From Streptomyces sp. HB132 (GTDB lineage: Bacteria > Actinomycetota > Actinomycetes > Streptomycetales > Streptomycetaceae), in contig NZ_JAFBGA010000022.1 in the NCBI RefSeq assembly GCF_016909575.1, forward strand, positions 1 to 64,000: a stretch of 64,000 nt of DNA. The letters are read 5' to 3'. Below, one piece after another: positions 34,774-43,675 of this stretch. Position 1 is the first letter of the stretch. Every line of letters starts with the position of its first letter. The notes beneath the pieces are model-generated. The model was not told the DNA's origin. It made no database searches and worked only from the letters and a program-made list of their open reading frames with translations. The position numbers and the translations under genes are program-made.

Positions 34774-35448
34774 CTACTGAACGCCTTCTTGTGGTTGCAC
34801 CGGTGATTCCGAGGGCTCCGGGGACGCCGGCGGACTCTCCTCGACGGGCGGGACGGGGTCCACCGACGCGGACGGCTCACGGCTCGGCTGTCGTGACGCG
34901 GAGCCGGCCGGGGCGGGGGCCGGGGAGGGCTCGCCCTTCGGGGGCCTGCTCGGCCTGGAGGCCGAGGCGCTCGCGCTCGGCTCGGCCCGGCCGGCCGCGG
35001 AGGCGCCCTTCGACGGGGAGGCCGTGGCGGCGCCGGACGGCGAGGCGGAGACGCCGGGTGTGGCTCCAGGGCTCCGGGACACGACGTCGCCACTCGGGGC
35101 CGGCCGCACCTCGACCTCTTCAGCGTGTTTCTCGTCGTCCTGACGGGAGAGCGGCAGCCAGGGTGCACTGGAGTTGCCGCCGAGCACGGCGACCACGAGC
35201 GTCACCGCGTACACGGCGCAGATCGTGGCGAGCACCCAGCCCGCACGCCGGTACGTCTTGCTGCGGCGGCCGCTCTCGTCGACGAACACAGGGCCGTCCG
35301 AAGGATCAGGAGGGCTCGGTTCGACAGGTAATTCGGAGAGCTGACGCCCCAGTCCGTCCAGTTGGACGGTCACGTCGTTCGACTCATGCGTGTGCCCGGT
35401 TCGGGTACCTTCGCGCCAATTTTCCACAGGTGTTCGCACTTCCCCCAC
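34774..35448 (-). CDS. Single-pass membrane protein with Pro/Ser-rich exterior (possibly MatA)
   Basis: The product is up to 224 residues: a charged cytoplasmic part, one membrane helix (about 68-90) and a low-complexity Ser/Pro/Ala/Glu-rich outer part. The start is uncertain. GTG 35448 gives the longest form; GTG 35373 (199 residues, beginning VTVQLDGLGRQL) is also reasonable, and neither has a strong ribosome site. The stop abuts the matB-like start, so the genes are coupled. Position suggests the MatA partner of the exopolysaccharide synthase, but sequence alone does not prove this. Confidence 0.65.
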   Translation of the reverse strand: MGEVRTPVENWREGTRTGHTHESNDVTVQLDGLGRQLSELPVEPSPPDPSDGPVFVDESGRRSKTYRRAGWVLATICAVYAVTLVVAVLGGNSSAPWLPLSRQDDEKHAEEVEVRPAPSGDVVSRSPGATPGVSASPSGAATASPSKGASAAGRAEPSASASASRPSRPPKGEPSPAPAPAGSASRQPSREPSASVDPVPPVEESPPASPEPSESPVQPQEGVQ

Positions 35449-35594
35449 TCAATGAACCAGGCGCGCGAGAAATGACCGAAAACGTGCCAACGAACTGGGC
35501 CCCCACCCCGTCCGCGTGTCACCTGTCACCGCGCACCCGAAGCCCTGAATGTAGCGCACGACGGCCACGCACGAAGGGAAATGTCACCGGTTGC

Positions 35595-36566
35595 TCATGA
35601 GCGGTTACTCATCAGTGACAGATCGGCTTCGGGCAGCCATGATGCGGGTGGTCTCGCCATCCACCCTTCCGCCCGGGCGAGTTCGGCCGCCGCGGCACGC
35701 AGTGCGGCAAGGCCGGGATGACCGATCCCTTTGCGCCACACCATCAGCAGCGGCGACAGGGGCACCGGCCGCACGAGCGGGCGCAACACCGTCCCGGGCA
35801 GCGGCGGGAAACCGGCGACGGCCAGCACCGGGTTCCCCGTCTTCGCCATGATCCGCTGGAATTCGGCCACACCGACGGCCAGCGGAGCCGGCGGAGCGAG
35901 GACGACGCCCCACTCCGCGAAGAGCGCGGACGCGAGATCCGTCCACTCCAGCGTGCGCATATTGCCCGCCCCGGCGTAGACGGATTCACCGGCGAGATCA
36001 CTCATGGCGACCTCCGCACGCCCGGCCAGAGGGTGACCTCCAGGCAGGAGGACGGCCATCGGCTCGTAACGCACCGGCTGTACGGAGAGCTGGGCGAGCA
36101 CCGCGGGATCGAGCCCGGCGGCCCGCCCGAAGGAGACGTCGAGCCGTCCCGCGAGCACCTCCCCCGCCGCCCAGGTCAGCCCACTCTCGAAGCGGGCCAT
36201 CAGCTCGCACCCGGGCGCGAGTTCACGCGCCCGGGCGAGCACCCTGGCCGCAGTCATCCCGTCCGTGTTCAGGTCGACCAGCAACGGTCGCTCCGCCGGG
36301 TCCACGAAGGCGGCGGAGAGCGCGGCGTGCGCCCCGAGCACCCGTCGGGCGTACGGCAGGAGACGTTCCCCGTCCTGGGTGAGCGAGACCTGCCGGGTGG
36401 TGCGGACGAAGAGCTCCCGGCCCAGCTCGCGCTCCAGCCGGCGGATGTCCCGGCTCAGCGCCTGCTGGGCGAGGTAGAGCCGGGCGGCGGCCCGGGTGAA
36501 GTGCAGTTCCTCGGCCACGGCGACGAAGGCGCGGAGGAGCCGGGGATCGATGTCGGATGCGGCCAC
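35595..36566 (-). CDS. LysR-family transcriptional regulator
   Basis: The 323-residue product has an N-terminal winged helix-turn-helix (about 5-65, LRAFVAVAEELHFTRAAARLYLAQQALSRDIRRLE) and a substrate-binding-like effector domain (about 90-300). It is divergent from an MFS exporter gene across about 80 bases. The usual LysR pattern would be control of its own gene and of that exporter. The effector is unknown. Confidence 0.92.
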   Translation of the reverse strand: MAASDIDPRLLRAFVAVAEELHFTRAAARLYLAQQALSRDIRRLERELGRELFVRTTRQVSLTQDGERLLPYARRVLGAHAALSAAFVDPAERPLLVDLNTDGMTAARVLARARELAPGCELMARFESGLTWAAGEVLAGRLDVSFGRAAGLDPAVLAQLSVQPVRYEPMAVLLPGGHPLAGRAEVAMSDLAGESVYAGAGNMRTLEWTDLASALFAEWGVVLAPPAPLAVGVAEFQRIMAKTGNPVLAVAGFPPLPGTVLRPLVRPVPLSPLLMVWRKGIGHPGLAALRAAAAELARAEGWMARPPASWLPEADLSLMSNRS

Positions 36567-36649
36567 CGGACCAATTTACAACGAAAGTGCGTCAATGGGA
36601 CCGGATCAGGTGTTGGACGCCACGGCTGCCGCGATTCGAAGCTGGACCG

Positions 36650-37888
36650 GTGCCTCACGAAACCACCGCTCCGACCCCAGCCGCCACCCCTCCCGCACCG
36701 GCCCCGGTCACACCCGTCCGGCCCGTCACCGCTCCGTCCAACCCTTACCTCCGACTGCTCGCCACCCCCGGCGCACGCGCGTTCACCGCGGGCAATCTCC
36801 TCGCCAGGCTGCCGATGGGGATGTTCAGCGTCAGCGCCGTCATCATGATCGCCGGGGCGCACGGCTCGCATGCCCTCGCGGGAGCCGTCACCGCGACCGG
36901 ACTGGCGGCGACCGCCCTGGTCGCCCCCTGGACCGCGCGTCTCGTCGACCGGTACGGCCAGGCGAGGATCGCGGTGCCCGCCACCGCGGTCGCGGTGCTC
37001 GGCTCGCTGGCCCTGGTGCTCTGCGTGCACTACGACGCTCCGGTCTGGACCCTCTTCGCCGCCTACGCCGCGACGGCCACCACCCCCAACACCGGCGGCA
37101 TGTCCCGGGCACGCTGGGCCCATCTGCACAGGGGCGACCCGGCGGCCCTGCACACCGCGAACTCCTTCGAACAGGCCGCCGACGAACTGTGCTTCATGCT
37201 CGGCCCCGTTCTCGCCGCTTCCCTGTGCGGAGCACTCTTCCCCGAGGCGGGCACCCTCACCGGTGCGATCCTGCTCATGACCGGCGTGCTGATCTTCGCC
37301 GCGCAACGTGCGACCGAACCACCGGTGACCCCCGGCACACGAGCCGCATCCCCCCTGCGCGCCCCGGGCATGATCGCCCTGCTCACCGTCTTCCTCGCGA
37401 CGGGGGCGGTCTTCGGAGCGATGGAGGTCGTCTCCATCGCCCACGCCGGAGGCGCGATCCTCGCACTCCAGGCGGGCGGCTCCTGCGTGGCCGGTCTGCT
37501 TTACGGATCGTTGCGCCCCGCCGCACGTCCCGGGCGCAGGCTGCTGCTGTGCCTGACGGGGATGACCACACTGATGTCCCTCCCCCTGATCGCGGCGGCC
37601 ACGACCGATTCGCTGTTCGTCCTGGCGGGCTGCCTGCTCCTGGCGGGGGCGGCCACCGCGCCCACCATGGTCACCGGCATGACCCTGGTCCAGCGGCTCA
37701 CCCCGCAGGCGCAGCTCAACGAGGGCATGACGCTCGCCGTCACGGCCCTGCTGGGCGGCATAGCCGCGGGTTCGGCAGGGGGCGGCTGGATGGTGGAGCA
37801 CGCCGGCACGGTGACCGGCTACGCGGTGCCGATGTGCGCGGCGGCCCTCGCCCTGGCCGTCGCGGCCGCGGGAACCCGCCGAAGCTGA
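36650..37888 (+). CDS. MFS transporter
   Basis: The 412-residue product has about 12 membrane helices. I start it at GTG 36650 (then PHETTAPTPAATPPAP); the open frame reaches further upstream only inside the LysR gene. A Pro/Thr-rich cytoplasmic N-terminus precedes ARAFTAGNLLARLPMGMFSV, typical of the small-molecule exporter branch of MFS. Divergence from the LysR gene suggests that it is induced by its own cargo. Substrate is unknown. Confidence 0.85.
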   Translation: MPHETTAPTPAATPPAPAPVTPVRPVTAPSNPYLRLLATPGARAFTAGNLLARLPMGMFSVSAVIMIAGAHGSHALAGAVTATGLAATALVAPWTARLVDRYGQARIAVPATAVAVLGSLALVLCVHYDAPVWTLFAAYAATATTPNTGGMSRARWAHLHRGDPAALHTANSFEQAADELCFMLGPVLAASLCGALFPEAGTLTGAILLMTGVLIFAAQRATEPPVTPGTRAASPLRAPGMIALLTVFLATGAVFGAMEVVSIAHAGGAILALQAGGSCVAGLLYGSLRPAARPGRRLLLCLTGMTTLMSLPLIAAATTDSLFVLAGCLLLAGAATAPTMVTGMTLVQRLTPQAQLNEGMTLAVTALLGGIAAGSAGGGWMVEHAGTVTGYAVPMCAAALALAVAAAGTRRS

Positions 37889-37916
37889 ACGGACTCCGGA
37901 GGGGGCACACGCAAAA

Positions 37917-37955
37917 AACGAGGACCCCGCTGCCAGGGGCAACGGGGTCCTCGTT
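37917..37955 (-). terminator. Intrinsic terminator of ssrA
   Basis: The 13-base arms (37917-37929 and 37943-37955) form a strong stem. On the minus strand it is followed by a run of T (plus-strand A6 at 37913-37918). This is a classic rho-independent terminator just after the tmRNA 3' end. It may also serve the convergent MFS gene. Confidence 0.9.
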
Positions 37956-37968
37956 CACATGGGAATTG

Positions 37969-38353
37969 TGGAGATGGCGGGAATCGAACCCGCGTCCAAC
38001 GGTGCGGAACCAGGGCTTCTCCGAGTGCAGTTCGCTGCGCTTTTCTTGGCCCCGGAGGTCACGCGAACAAGCCTCCGACAGGCCCAGTCACTGTTTGATT
38101 TCCTTCCAGGCCCCGTGACCGGGCTTAGAAGTTTAGATCCCTAGTTGATGCCAGGATCCGGGTCGGGATCACCCCCGGGCTGACACTCCGCAGAGTCTTC
38201 GCTTAGCTGCTAATTAGGCAGCGAGGGCGAAGGCGGAGGAATCGCGCTTGGAATTGGCGATTATTGTTTGCGACATATGGTTTACGAGATCATTGCCGCT
38301 TCCTCGACTCGCTTCCCCTGCTTCGACATCCGCTGTCGAAACCGATCATCCCC
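37969..38353 (-). ncRNA. ssrA: tmRNA
   Basis: This transfer-messenger RNA of about 385 nt rescues stalled ribosomes. The 5' end GGGGAUG pairs with CAUCUCC near the 3' end to form the tRNA-like acceptor stem, and the T-arm (GGUUCGAUUCC) lies next to it. The 3' CCA is not fully encoded (CAA follows the discriminator A). The tag frame runs from a GCC resume codon (38258-38256) to UAA (38216-38214) and reads ANSKRDSSAFALAA. The tag ends in the protease-recognised ALAA. smpB, its protein partner, lies 122 bases upstream. Confidence 0.95.
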
Positions 38354-38475
38354 ATGTTGTTTTTTCAAATGCTCGCACCCGCTGTGAGGTGCAAGGCCCA
38401 TCGTACGTGACCAACGCACGCGGATGCCACCGTATTCCGGTGGCTCCGGGGCGCGGGCCCCGGGCCGGGTGGCGG

Positions 38476-38964
38476 CTACGCGCTGCGCTGGCGGCGGCGG
38501 GCCGCCGAGATCGCACGGTTCGTCTCCCGCGTGTCCTGCTTCTCGCGCAGCGTCTGACGCTTGTCGTACTCCTTCTTGCCCTTCGCGAGCGCGATCTCGA
38601 CCTTGACGCGGCTGTCCTTGAAGTACAGCGCGAGCGGCACGATCGTGTGGCCCGTCTCCTGCGACTTGGCCTGGAGCTTGTCGATCTCGGCCCGGTGCAG
38701 GAGCAGCTTGCGCTTGCGCTTGGCCGAGTGGTTGGTCCAGGTGCCCTGCACGTACTCCGGGACGTGGATGTTGTGCAGCCACGCCTCTCCGTTGTCGATC
38801 TGGACGAAGCCGTCGACCAGCGACGCCCTGCCCATCCGCAGCGACTTGACCTCCGTACCCATGAGTACGAGACCGCACTCGTAGGTGTCGAGGACGTGGT
38901 AGTCGTGCCGCGCCTTCTTGTTCTGCGCAATCATCTTGCGCCCGGTGTCTTTTTCCTTGGCCAT
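38476..38964 (-). CDS. smpB: SsrA-binding protein
   Basis: The 162-residue SmpB binds the tRNA-like domain of tmRNA and brings it to stalled ribosomes. Family hallmarks: [32 protein letters not shown], the [13 protein letters not shown] segment and a basic helical C-terminus ([18 protein letters not shown]...). Length is normal. ssrA follows on the same strand, the classical arrangement, and the S41 protease gene precedes it by 18 bases. Confidence 0.97.
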   Translation of the reverse strand: MAKEKDTGRKMIAQNKKARHDYHVLDTYECGLVLMGTEVKSLRMGRASLVDGFVQIDNGEAWLHNIHVPEYVQGTWTNHSAKRKRKLLLHRAEIDKLQAKSQETGHTIVPLALYFKDSRVKVEIALAKGKKEYDKRQTLREKQDTRETNRAISAARRRQRSA

Positions 38965-38982
38965 AGTGCGGTCATTTTCGCA

Positions 38983-40170
38983 CTACGACCCACCCCCGAG
39001 GCCACTCAATACCGTTTCGGCCCGCTGCTGGGCCTCCGGGCCCGCCCCGACGTCCGGCGTGATGCCGCTTCCCTCGACGCTCCGGCCCGCCGGAGTGCGG
39101 TACTGCCCGACGGTCAGCTCGGCCACCGAGCCGCCCGGGAGCTTGCTGGGCATCTGCACGGATCCCTTGCCGAAGGTGCGTGACCCGACGGTCACGGCCC
39201 TCCCCCGGTCCTGCAGGGCGCCGGTCAGCAGCTCGGCGGCGCTCATCGTGCCGCCGTCCACCATGACGACCACGGGCCGGTCGGTGTCGCCCCCGGGGTC
39301 GGCGTAGAGGGCGCGCTGGTCACCGTGCACGTCGTAGGTGGCGACGAGCCCGCCGTCCAGGAAGGCGGAGGACGCGGTGACGGCCTCGGTGACCAGACCG
39401 CCCGCGTTGGACCGGAGGTCCAGCAGGATCCCGGCGTCAGCGGGCACCTCGTCGACGGCGTCGCGGACCGCGGCGCCGGCGCCCTTGGTGAACGCGGCGA
39501 CCCTGATCAGCACGGCGGAGGAGGGGTCCCGCCCGAGCCGCCGGACGCTCACCGGGTCGGTGCTGAGCCGGGCCCTGCGCAGGGTCGTGGTCCACGAGTG
39601 GGCGCCGCGGCTCAGCCCGAGGACGACGGAGGAGCCCTCGGGCGCCTTCGTCCGGTCCCCGCGCAGCAGCGCGACCACGTCGGCGACGGGACGCCTCTCG
39701 ACCGGACGGCCGTCCACGGTGCGCAGCAGGTCGCCCTTGCGCACGCCCGCCCCGGCAGCCGGTCCACCTTCCTGGACCCCGGTCACGGTCACCTCGCCGC
39801 GGGCCGAGCGACGGGCGGAGATCCCCACCCCGGTGTACGAACCGTCGAGGGCCTGCTCGAACTCCTCGTACTCCCGCTCGTCGTACACCGCACCCCAGCG
39901 GTCCCCGCTGCGGCTGACGACCTCCTCGGCGGCGTCGGTGCCGGACTTCCCGTCCGCCTCCGCGTCGGCGACCGCGTCCTCGATCTCCTCACGGTCCACC
40001 GGACCCACCGTGGAGGACACCGAACGCGTCTTTATCTCCGTACCCCCGTCGTCCTCCCGGGGCAGGGACCCGGTGGCCGCGGCGGTGGCCAGCACGCTCG
40101 CGAACACCAACGTCAGGGCCGCCCCGCGGCAGATGCCCCGGGGTTTCAAATGGTACGTATGGCCCAGCAT
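38983..40170 (-). CDS. S41-family C-terminal processing protease with PDZ domain
   Basis: The 395-residue secreted or anchored protease has a signal/anchor helix at about 12-33. A PDZ domain (about 95-175, GVGISARR...GGPAAGAGVRKGDLLRTVDGRPV) precedes the S41 core. The catalytic Ser is in GGTMSAAE and the Lys in FGKGSVQ. I start it at ATG 40170 because the signal peptide begins there; the open frame extends further upstream without homology. It sits between ftsX and smpB, a conserved actinobacterial position. Confidence 0.9.
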   Translation of the reverse strand: MLGHTYHLKPRGICRGAALTLVFASVLATAAATGSLPREDDGGTEIKTRSVSSTVGPVDREEIEDAVADAEADGKSGTDAAEEVVSRSGDRWGAVYDEREYEEFEQALDGSYTGVGISARRSARGEVTVTGVQEGGPAAGAGVRKGDLLRTVDGRPVERRPVADVVALLRGDRTKAPEGSSVVLGLSRGAHSWTTTLRRARLSTDPVSVRRLGRDPSSAVLIRVAAFTKGAGAAVRDAVDEVPADAGILLDLRSNAGGLVTEAVTASSAFLDGGLVATYDVHGDQRALYADPGGDTDRPVVVMVDGGTMSAAELLTGALQDRGRAVTVGSRTFGKGSVQMPSKLPGGSVAELTVGQYRTPAGRSVEGSGITPDVGAGPEAQQRAETVLSGLGGGS

Positions 40171-40238
40171 GTGGCCGAGTGTAGGACAACGCCCCGTCCG
40201 CACACGGCTCCTTGGCCGCTTGCGGGACGGGGCGCTCG

Positions 40239-41159
40239 TCACACCTTGAGGTACTTGCGCAACGCGAAGAGAGCGGCAACGGCGGGCATCAGCAGCCCGA
40301 TCGCGACGACCAGCGGAAGCTTCGTGAGCACCGCGTCCCAGCCGATGAAGTCGATCAGGTTCAGCTTCTCCTGGAGCGCGAGACCGCCGTCGATCAGGAA
40401 GTACCGCGCGGCGATCAGGATCACGCAGGCGAGCAGTCCGCCGATGAGTCCCGCGAACGCGGCCTCCATGATGAACGGCATCTGGATGTAGAAGCCCGAG
40501 GCCCCCACCAGCCGCATGATGCCCGTCTCACGTCTCCGGCTGAACGCCGAGACGCGGACGGTGTTGACGATGAGCATCAGCGCAATGACCAGCATCAGCC
40601 CCATCAGGAAGATCGCGGCCACGTTCATGCCGTTCATGAGCCCGAAGAGGTTGTCCAGGATGCTCCGTTGGTCCTGGACGGACTGCACCCCGTCCCGGCC
40701 CGCGAAGGCCGTCGCGACCACCTTGTACTTCTGCGGGTCCTTCAGCTTGACCCGGAACGACTCCTGCATCTGGTCCGGCGTGATGTTGCCGGCCATCGGC
40801 GAGTCGCCGAACTGCTCCTGGTAGTGCTTGTAGGCCTGGTCGACCGTCTCGAAGAGGACCGGCTTCTCGACGGCGTCCATCTTCTCGAGGTCGGCCTTGA
40901 TCTCCTTCTTCTGCTCCGCCGTGACGGCACCCTTGGCGCACTTGGGTACGTCCTTGGCGTCGTTCTTGTTGCAGAGGAAGATCGAGACGTTGACCTTGTC
41001 GTACCAGTAGGTCTTCATCGAGCTGACCTGCTCGCGCATCAACAGCGCACCGCCGAACAGGGCGAGCGAGAGGGCGACGGAGACCACGACCGCGAAGGTC
41101 ATCGTGAGGTTACGACGAAGACCGACGCCGATCTCCGACAGGACGAACTGGGCGCGCAT
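40239..41159 (-). CDS. ftsX: Cell-division ABC-transporter-like permease FtsX
   Basis: The 306-residue product has four membrane helices: one near the N-terminus (about 22-42), a large extracellular domain (about 45-185) and three helices at the C-terminal end. The extracellular domain has two Cys residues (CNKNDAKDVPKCAKG). With FtsE it transmits signals that activate peptidoglycan hydrolases outside the cell. The ftsE gene is 54 bases upstream on the same strand. Confidence 0.95.
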   Translation of the reverse strand: MRAQFVLSEIGVGLRRNLTMTFAVVVSVALSLALFGGALLMREQVSSMKTYWYDKVNVSIFLCNKNDAKDVPKCAKGAVTAEQKKEIKADLEKMDAVEKPVLFETVDQAYKHYQEQFGDSPMAGNITPDQMQESFRVKLKDPQKYKVVATAFAGRDGVQSVQDQRSILDNLFGLMNGMNVAAIFLMGLMLVIALMLIVNTVRVSAFSRRRETGIMRLVGASGFYIQMPFIMEAAFAGLIGGLLACVILIAARYFLIDGGLALQEKLNLIDFIGWDAVLTKLPLVVAIGLLMPAVAALFALRKYLKV

Positions 41160-41213
41160 GGCGTCCTTTCAGTACTCGATGCTCGTGCGGGGGCTCAGAG
41201 GGGACGGCCCCTC

Positions 41214-41903
41214 TCAGTGCTGGTAGCCGTAGACGCCACGCGCCTGGTCACGGACTAGACGGCCCTGCTCGAGCTCGATGACGCGCTTGCGCATCTGGTC
41301 GACGATGTTCTGGTCGTGGGTCGCCATGATCACGGTGGTGCCGGTCCGGTTGATCCGGTCCAGCAGCTTCATGATGCCCACGGAGGTCTGCGGGTCGAGG
41401 TTGCCGGTCGGCTCGTCCGCGATCAGCAGCATGGGGCGGTTGACGAACGCCCGCGCGATCGCGACACGTTGCTGCTCACCACCGGAGAGCTGGCCGGGCA
41501 TCCGGTCCTCCTTGCCCCCCAGACCCACGAGGTCCAGAACCTGCGGCACGGCCTTGCGGATCTCGCCGCGCGGCTTACCGATGACCTCCTGCGCGAAGGC
41601 CACGTTCTCGGCGACGGTCTTGTTGGGGAGGAGCCGGAAGTCCTGGAAGACGGTGCCCAGCTGGCGGCGCATCTGCGGCACCTTCCAGTTGGACAGCCGC
41701 GCGAGGTCCTTGCCGAGCACGTGGACCATGCCCTGACTGGCGCGCTCCTCCCGGAGGATGAGCCGCATGAAGGTGGACTTGCCGGAGCCGGAGGAGCCCA
41801 CGAGGAAGACGAACTCGCCCTTCTCGATGTCGAGTGAGACGTCCCGGAGAGCTGGGCGGCTCTGCTTCGGGTAGGTCTTGGAGACGTTGTCGAATCGGAT
41901 CAC
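41214..41903 (-). CDS. ftsE: Cell-division ATP-binding protein FtsE
   Basis: The 229-residue ABC-type ATPase pairs with FtsX. Walker [10 protein letters not shown] is at 36-44; the signature LSGGEQQR and Walker [13 protein letters not shown] are intact. I use GTG 41903 ([13 protein letters not shown]), where family homology starts; the open frame extends upstream to 42164 but has no homology there. It powers the FtsEX complex in the cytoplasm. Confidence 0.95.
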   Translation of the reverse strand: MIRFDNVSKTYPKQSRPALRDVSLDIEKGEFVFLVGSSGSGKSTFMRLILREERASQGMVHVLGKDLARLSNWKVPQMRRQLGTVFQDFRLLPNKTVAENVAFAQEVIGKPRGEIRKAVPQVLDLVGLGGKEDRMPGQLSGGEQQRVAIARAFVNRPMLLIADEPTGNLDPQTSVGIMKLLDRINRTGTTVIMATHDQNIVDQMRKRVIELEQGRLVRDQARGVYGYQH

Positions 41904-42162
41904 GGATGCACCACGGTCGGCCGGGGGTAGGTGAGCGTGACCATACGCGAAGCGGGTGAGCGCGTGCAGTCGGCGTCCAGCAATGAGGGATTTGTGACGG
42001 AAAGCGGTATGGAACGAAACGGGGCGGGCCGGACCTCGTCCTGCGGGCCGCGCCGAAACGGGCGTGAGCTGGCACAGTGGTAGGGGGAACGGTTGCGTTT
42101 CCCTGAGCGTTGTGCGGAGAGAACGTGAAGGCGGCTCCCGCCGCGCGGGAGGAGGACTGCGC

Positions 42163-42354
42163 ATGACCTATGACCGACTGGTGTGCGCGAACTGCGCGGC
42201 GCCCGTGAGCGAGGGCCGTTGCCGTGTCTGCCGGGCGAGCCGGGAGCGGATGCAGGAGCAGGGGCCGTTCGCGGGGCTCAATCCGGCGATGCTGATAGCG
42301 CTGATGGTGATCCTCGTGGCCGCACTCGCACTGCTGGCGCACCAGGCCATCTGA
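42163..42354 (+). CDS. Small zinc-ribbon membrane protein
   Basis: The 63-residue product is not recognised. Two CxxC pairs (CANC and CRVC, about residues 8-24) form a likely zinc ribbon. A linker then leads to one C-terminal membrane helix (about 41-61, [20 protein letters not shown]). The start ATG 42163 has a strong GGAGGA ribosome site 8-9 bases upstream. It is divergent from ftsE. Confidence 0.75.
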   Translation: MTYDRLVCANCAAPVSEGRCRVCRASRERMQEQGPFAGLNPAMLIALMVILVAALALLAHQAI

Positions 42355-42427
42355 GCCGAAGGCGGCATCCCGCCGCCCGGCGGGGCTGAGACGTGGGCGT
42401 ACGGCCGCTGGAGCGGCTCGGAACGCC

Positions 42428-42468
42428 GAAGGGCCCGGGAAGGCCGTAACGGCTCTCCCGGGCCCTTC
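42428..42468. terminator. Bidirectional hairpin terminator
   Basis: The 13-base arms (42428-42440 and 42456-42468) lie between the convergent zinc-ribbon gene and the surface-protein gene. They probably end transcription from both sides. Confidence 0.75.
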
Positions 42469-42486
42469 TGCGTGCGCTTACGGGCG

Positions 42487-43302
42487 TCAGGCGGTCGTGC
42501 GACCGCCGCCGGCCAGACGCGGCAGGATGCGGAAGCCGATGCCGCCGGCGATCATCGTCGCTGCGCCGATCAGCAGGAACGTGGTCTCGGCCGCACCGGT
42601 CTCGGCGAGCTCGTCCTTGCCCTTGCCCTGCTCGACCGGCTGGTTGCCGACGCTGTCCGTGTCGGTGTTGTCACCGGCGTCCGGGTAGACGGGGTCCGGC
42701 GACCCGGTGGATCCGCCGTCGGTACCGCCGTTGCCGCCGGTGGATCCGCCGTCGGTACCGCCGTCAGTGCCACCATCGGTGCCACCGTCAGTGCCGCCGT
42801 CAGTGCCACCGTCAGTACCGCCATCGGTGCCACCGTCAGTACCGCCATCGGTGCCACCGTCAGTACCACCGTCAGTACCGCCATCGGTGCCACCGTCAGT
42901 ACCACCGTCAGTACCGCCATCGGTGCCACCGTCAGTACCGCCGTCAGCGCCACCATCGGTACCGCCGTCAGCGCCACCATCGGTGCCACCATCGGCCCCG
43001 CCGATTACGCCACCGATCACGCCACCGATGACGCCACCGTCAGTACCGCCGTCAGTACCGCCATCGGCACCGCCGTCGACGCCGCCGGCACCGCTGTCGC
43101 CCCCGCCGTCCACACCACCGGCACCGCTGTCGCCGTCGTCGCCGTCGACCGAGGCCTGGGCGCTGACCTCGGCCTCGTCCACGCCGATGTTGAGACCGAG
43201 GCCAACGGCCTGCGCGGCGCCTGCTGCGGTGAGCGAGGCACCCGCTGCGATAACCGCACCAGCGGCTATACGCGCGACGCGGATTCGCGTCTTCTTCGTC
43301 AT
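42487..43302 (-). CDS. Repeat-rich surface protein with LAETG sorting signal
   Basis: The 271-residue product has a signal peptide (about 1-32, ending AAQA) and a conserved-looking start of the mature part (VGLGLNIGVDEAEVSAQASV). A long Gly/Asp-rich repeat follows, mostly TDGG tetrapeptides with some ADGG and VIGG. Near the end, LAETG (232-236), a hydrophobic helix and an Arg-containing tail form a sortase signal of the LAxTG type used by class E sortases in Streptomyces. It is probably covalently attached to the cell wall. The acidic repeat could bind calcium or act as a spacer. Confidence 0.85.
   Translation of the reverse strand: MTKKTRIRVARIAAGAVIAAGASLTAAGAAQAVGLGLNIGVDEAEVSAQASVDGDDGDSGAGGVDGGGDSGAGGVDGGADGGTDGGTDGGVIGGVIGGVIGGADGGTDGGADGGTDGGADGGTDGGTDGGTDGGTDGGTDGGTDGGTDGGTDGGTDGGTDGGTDGGTDGGTDGGTDGGTDGGTDGGSTGGNGGTDGGSTGSPDPVYPDAGDNTDTDSVGNQPVEQGKGKDELAETGAAETTFLLIGAATMIAGGIGFRILPRLAGGGRTTA
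42720..43110. repeat. 12-base coding tandem repeat in the surface-protein gene
   Basis: About 25-30 imperfect 12-base units encode xDGG tetrapeptides. Two synonymous unit types (containing CCATCGGT or CCGTCAGT on the plus strand) alternate and form higher-order 24- and 36-base periods. This shows recent block expansion and likely length variation between strains. Confidence 0.9.
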
Positions 43303-43675
43303 CTGTTGCTACCCCCAGTAGCTGATCTCGTCGATGGAGCAGCCATATGTGGTCCACGGCCCTGCGGGGTCACATGCTCTGCAGGGCCACGCCGTACCGT
43401 GGTCATCCCGCCCGTCCCCGTTCACACCTGTCCCAGACATACGCGTGCTGCTCTAGCACCCTGTCCAGAGTTAAGGATTACGTCAAGGCGGTTCCGGGGG
43501 GATTAGGGCTGCTATGAGGGCTCTTGACGGCTATTCGGAATCACGACTGTGACTCACCCACCACATCTTCACCTCAACTGCCCTGCACCCCCGGCAGGGT
43601 GAAGACCCGGGGCCTGAAACGTGAGCGGGCCCGGACAGGAGAACCTGTCCGGGCCCGACAGCCATGAGGCCGAGG
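43303..43675. other. Intergenic region between the surface-protein gene and prfB
   Basis: No gene is seen. It holds the terminator of prfB (43626-43657) and, nearer 43303, the promoter region of the surface-protein gene. A GGGGG ribosome site lies 9 or so bases before that ATG. Confidence 0.6.
43626..43657 (-). terminator. Hairpin terminator after prfB
   Basis: A perfect 14-base inverted repeat (43626-43639 and 43644-43657) with an AGAA loop starts 18 bases after the prfB stop. Confidence 0.85.

Noticed and set aside
42707-43110. CRISPR-like array in the 12-base repeats
   Set aside because: The units are short, in frame and encode xDGG tetrapeptides in a signal-peptide protein; there are no unique spacers.
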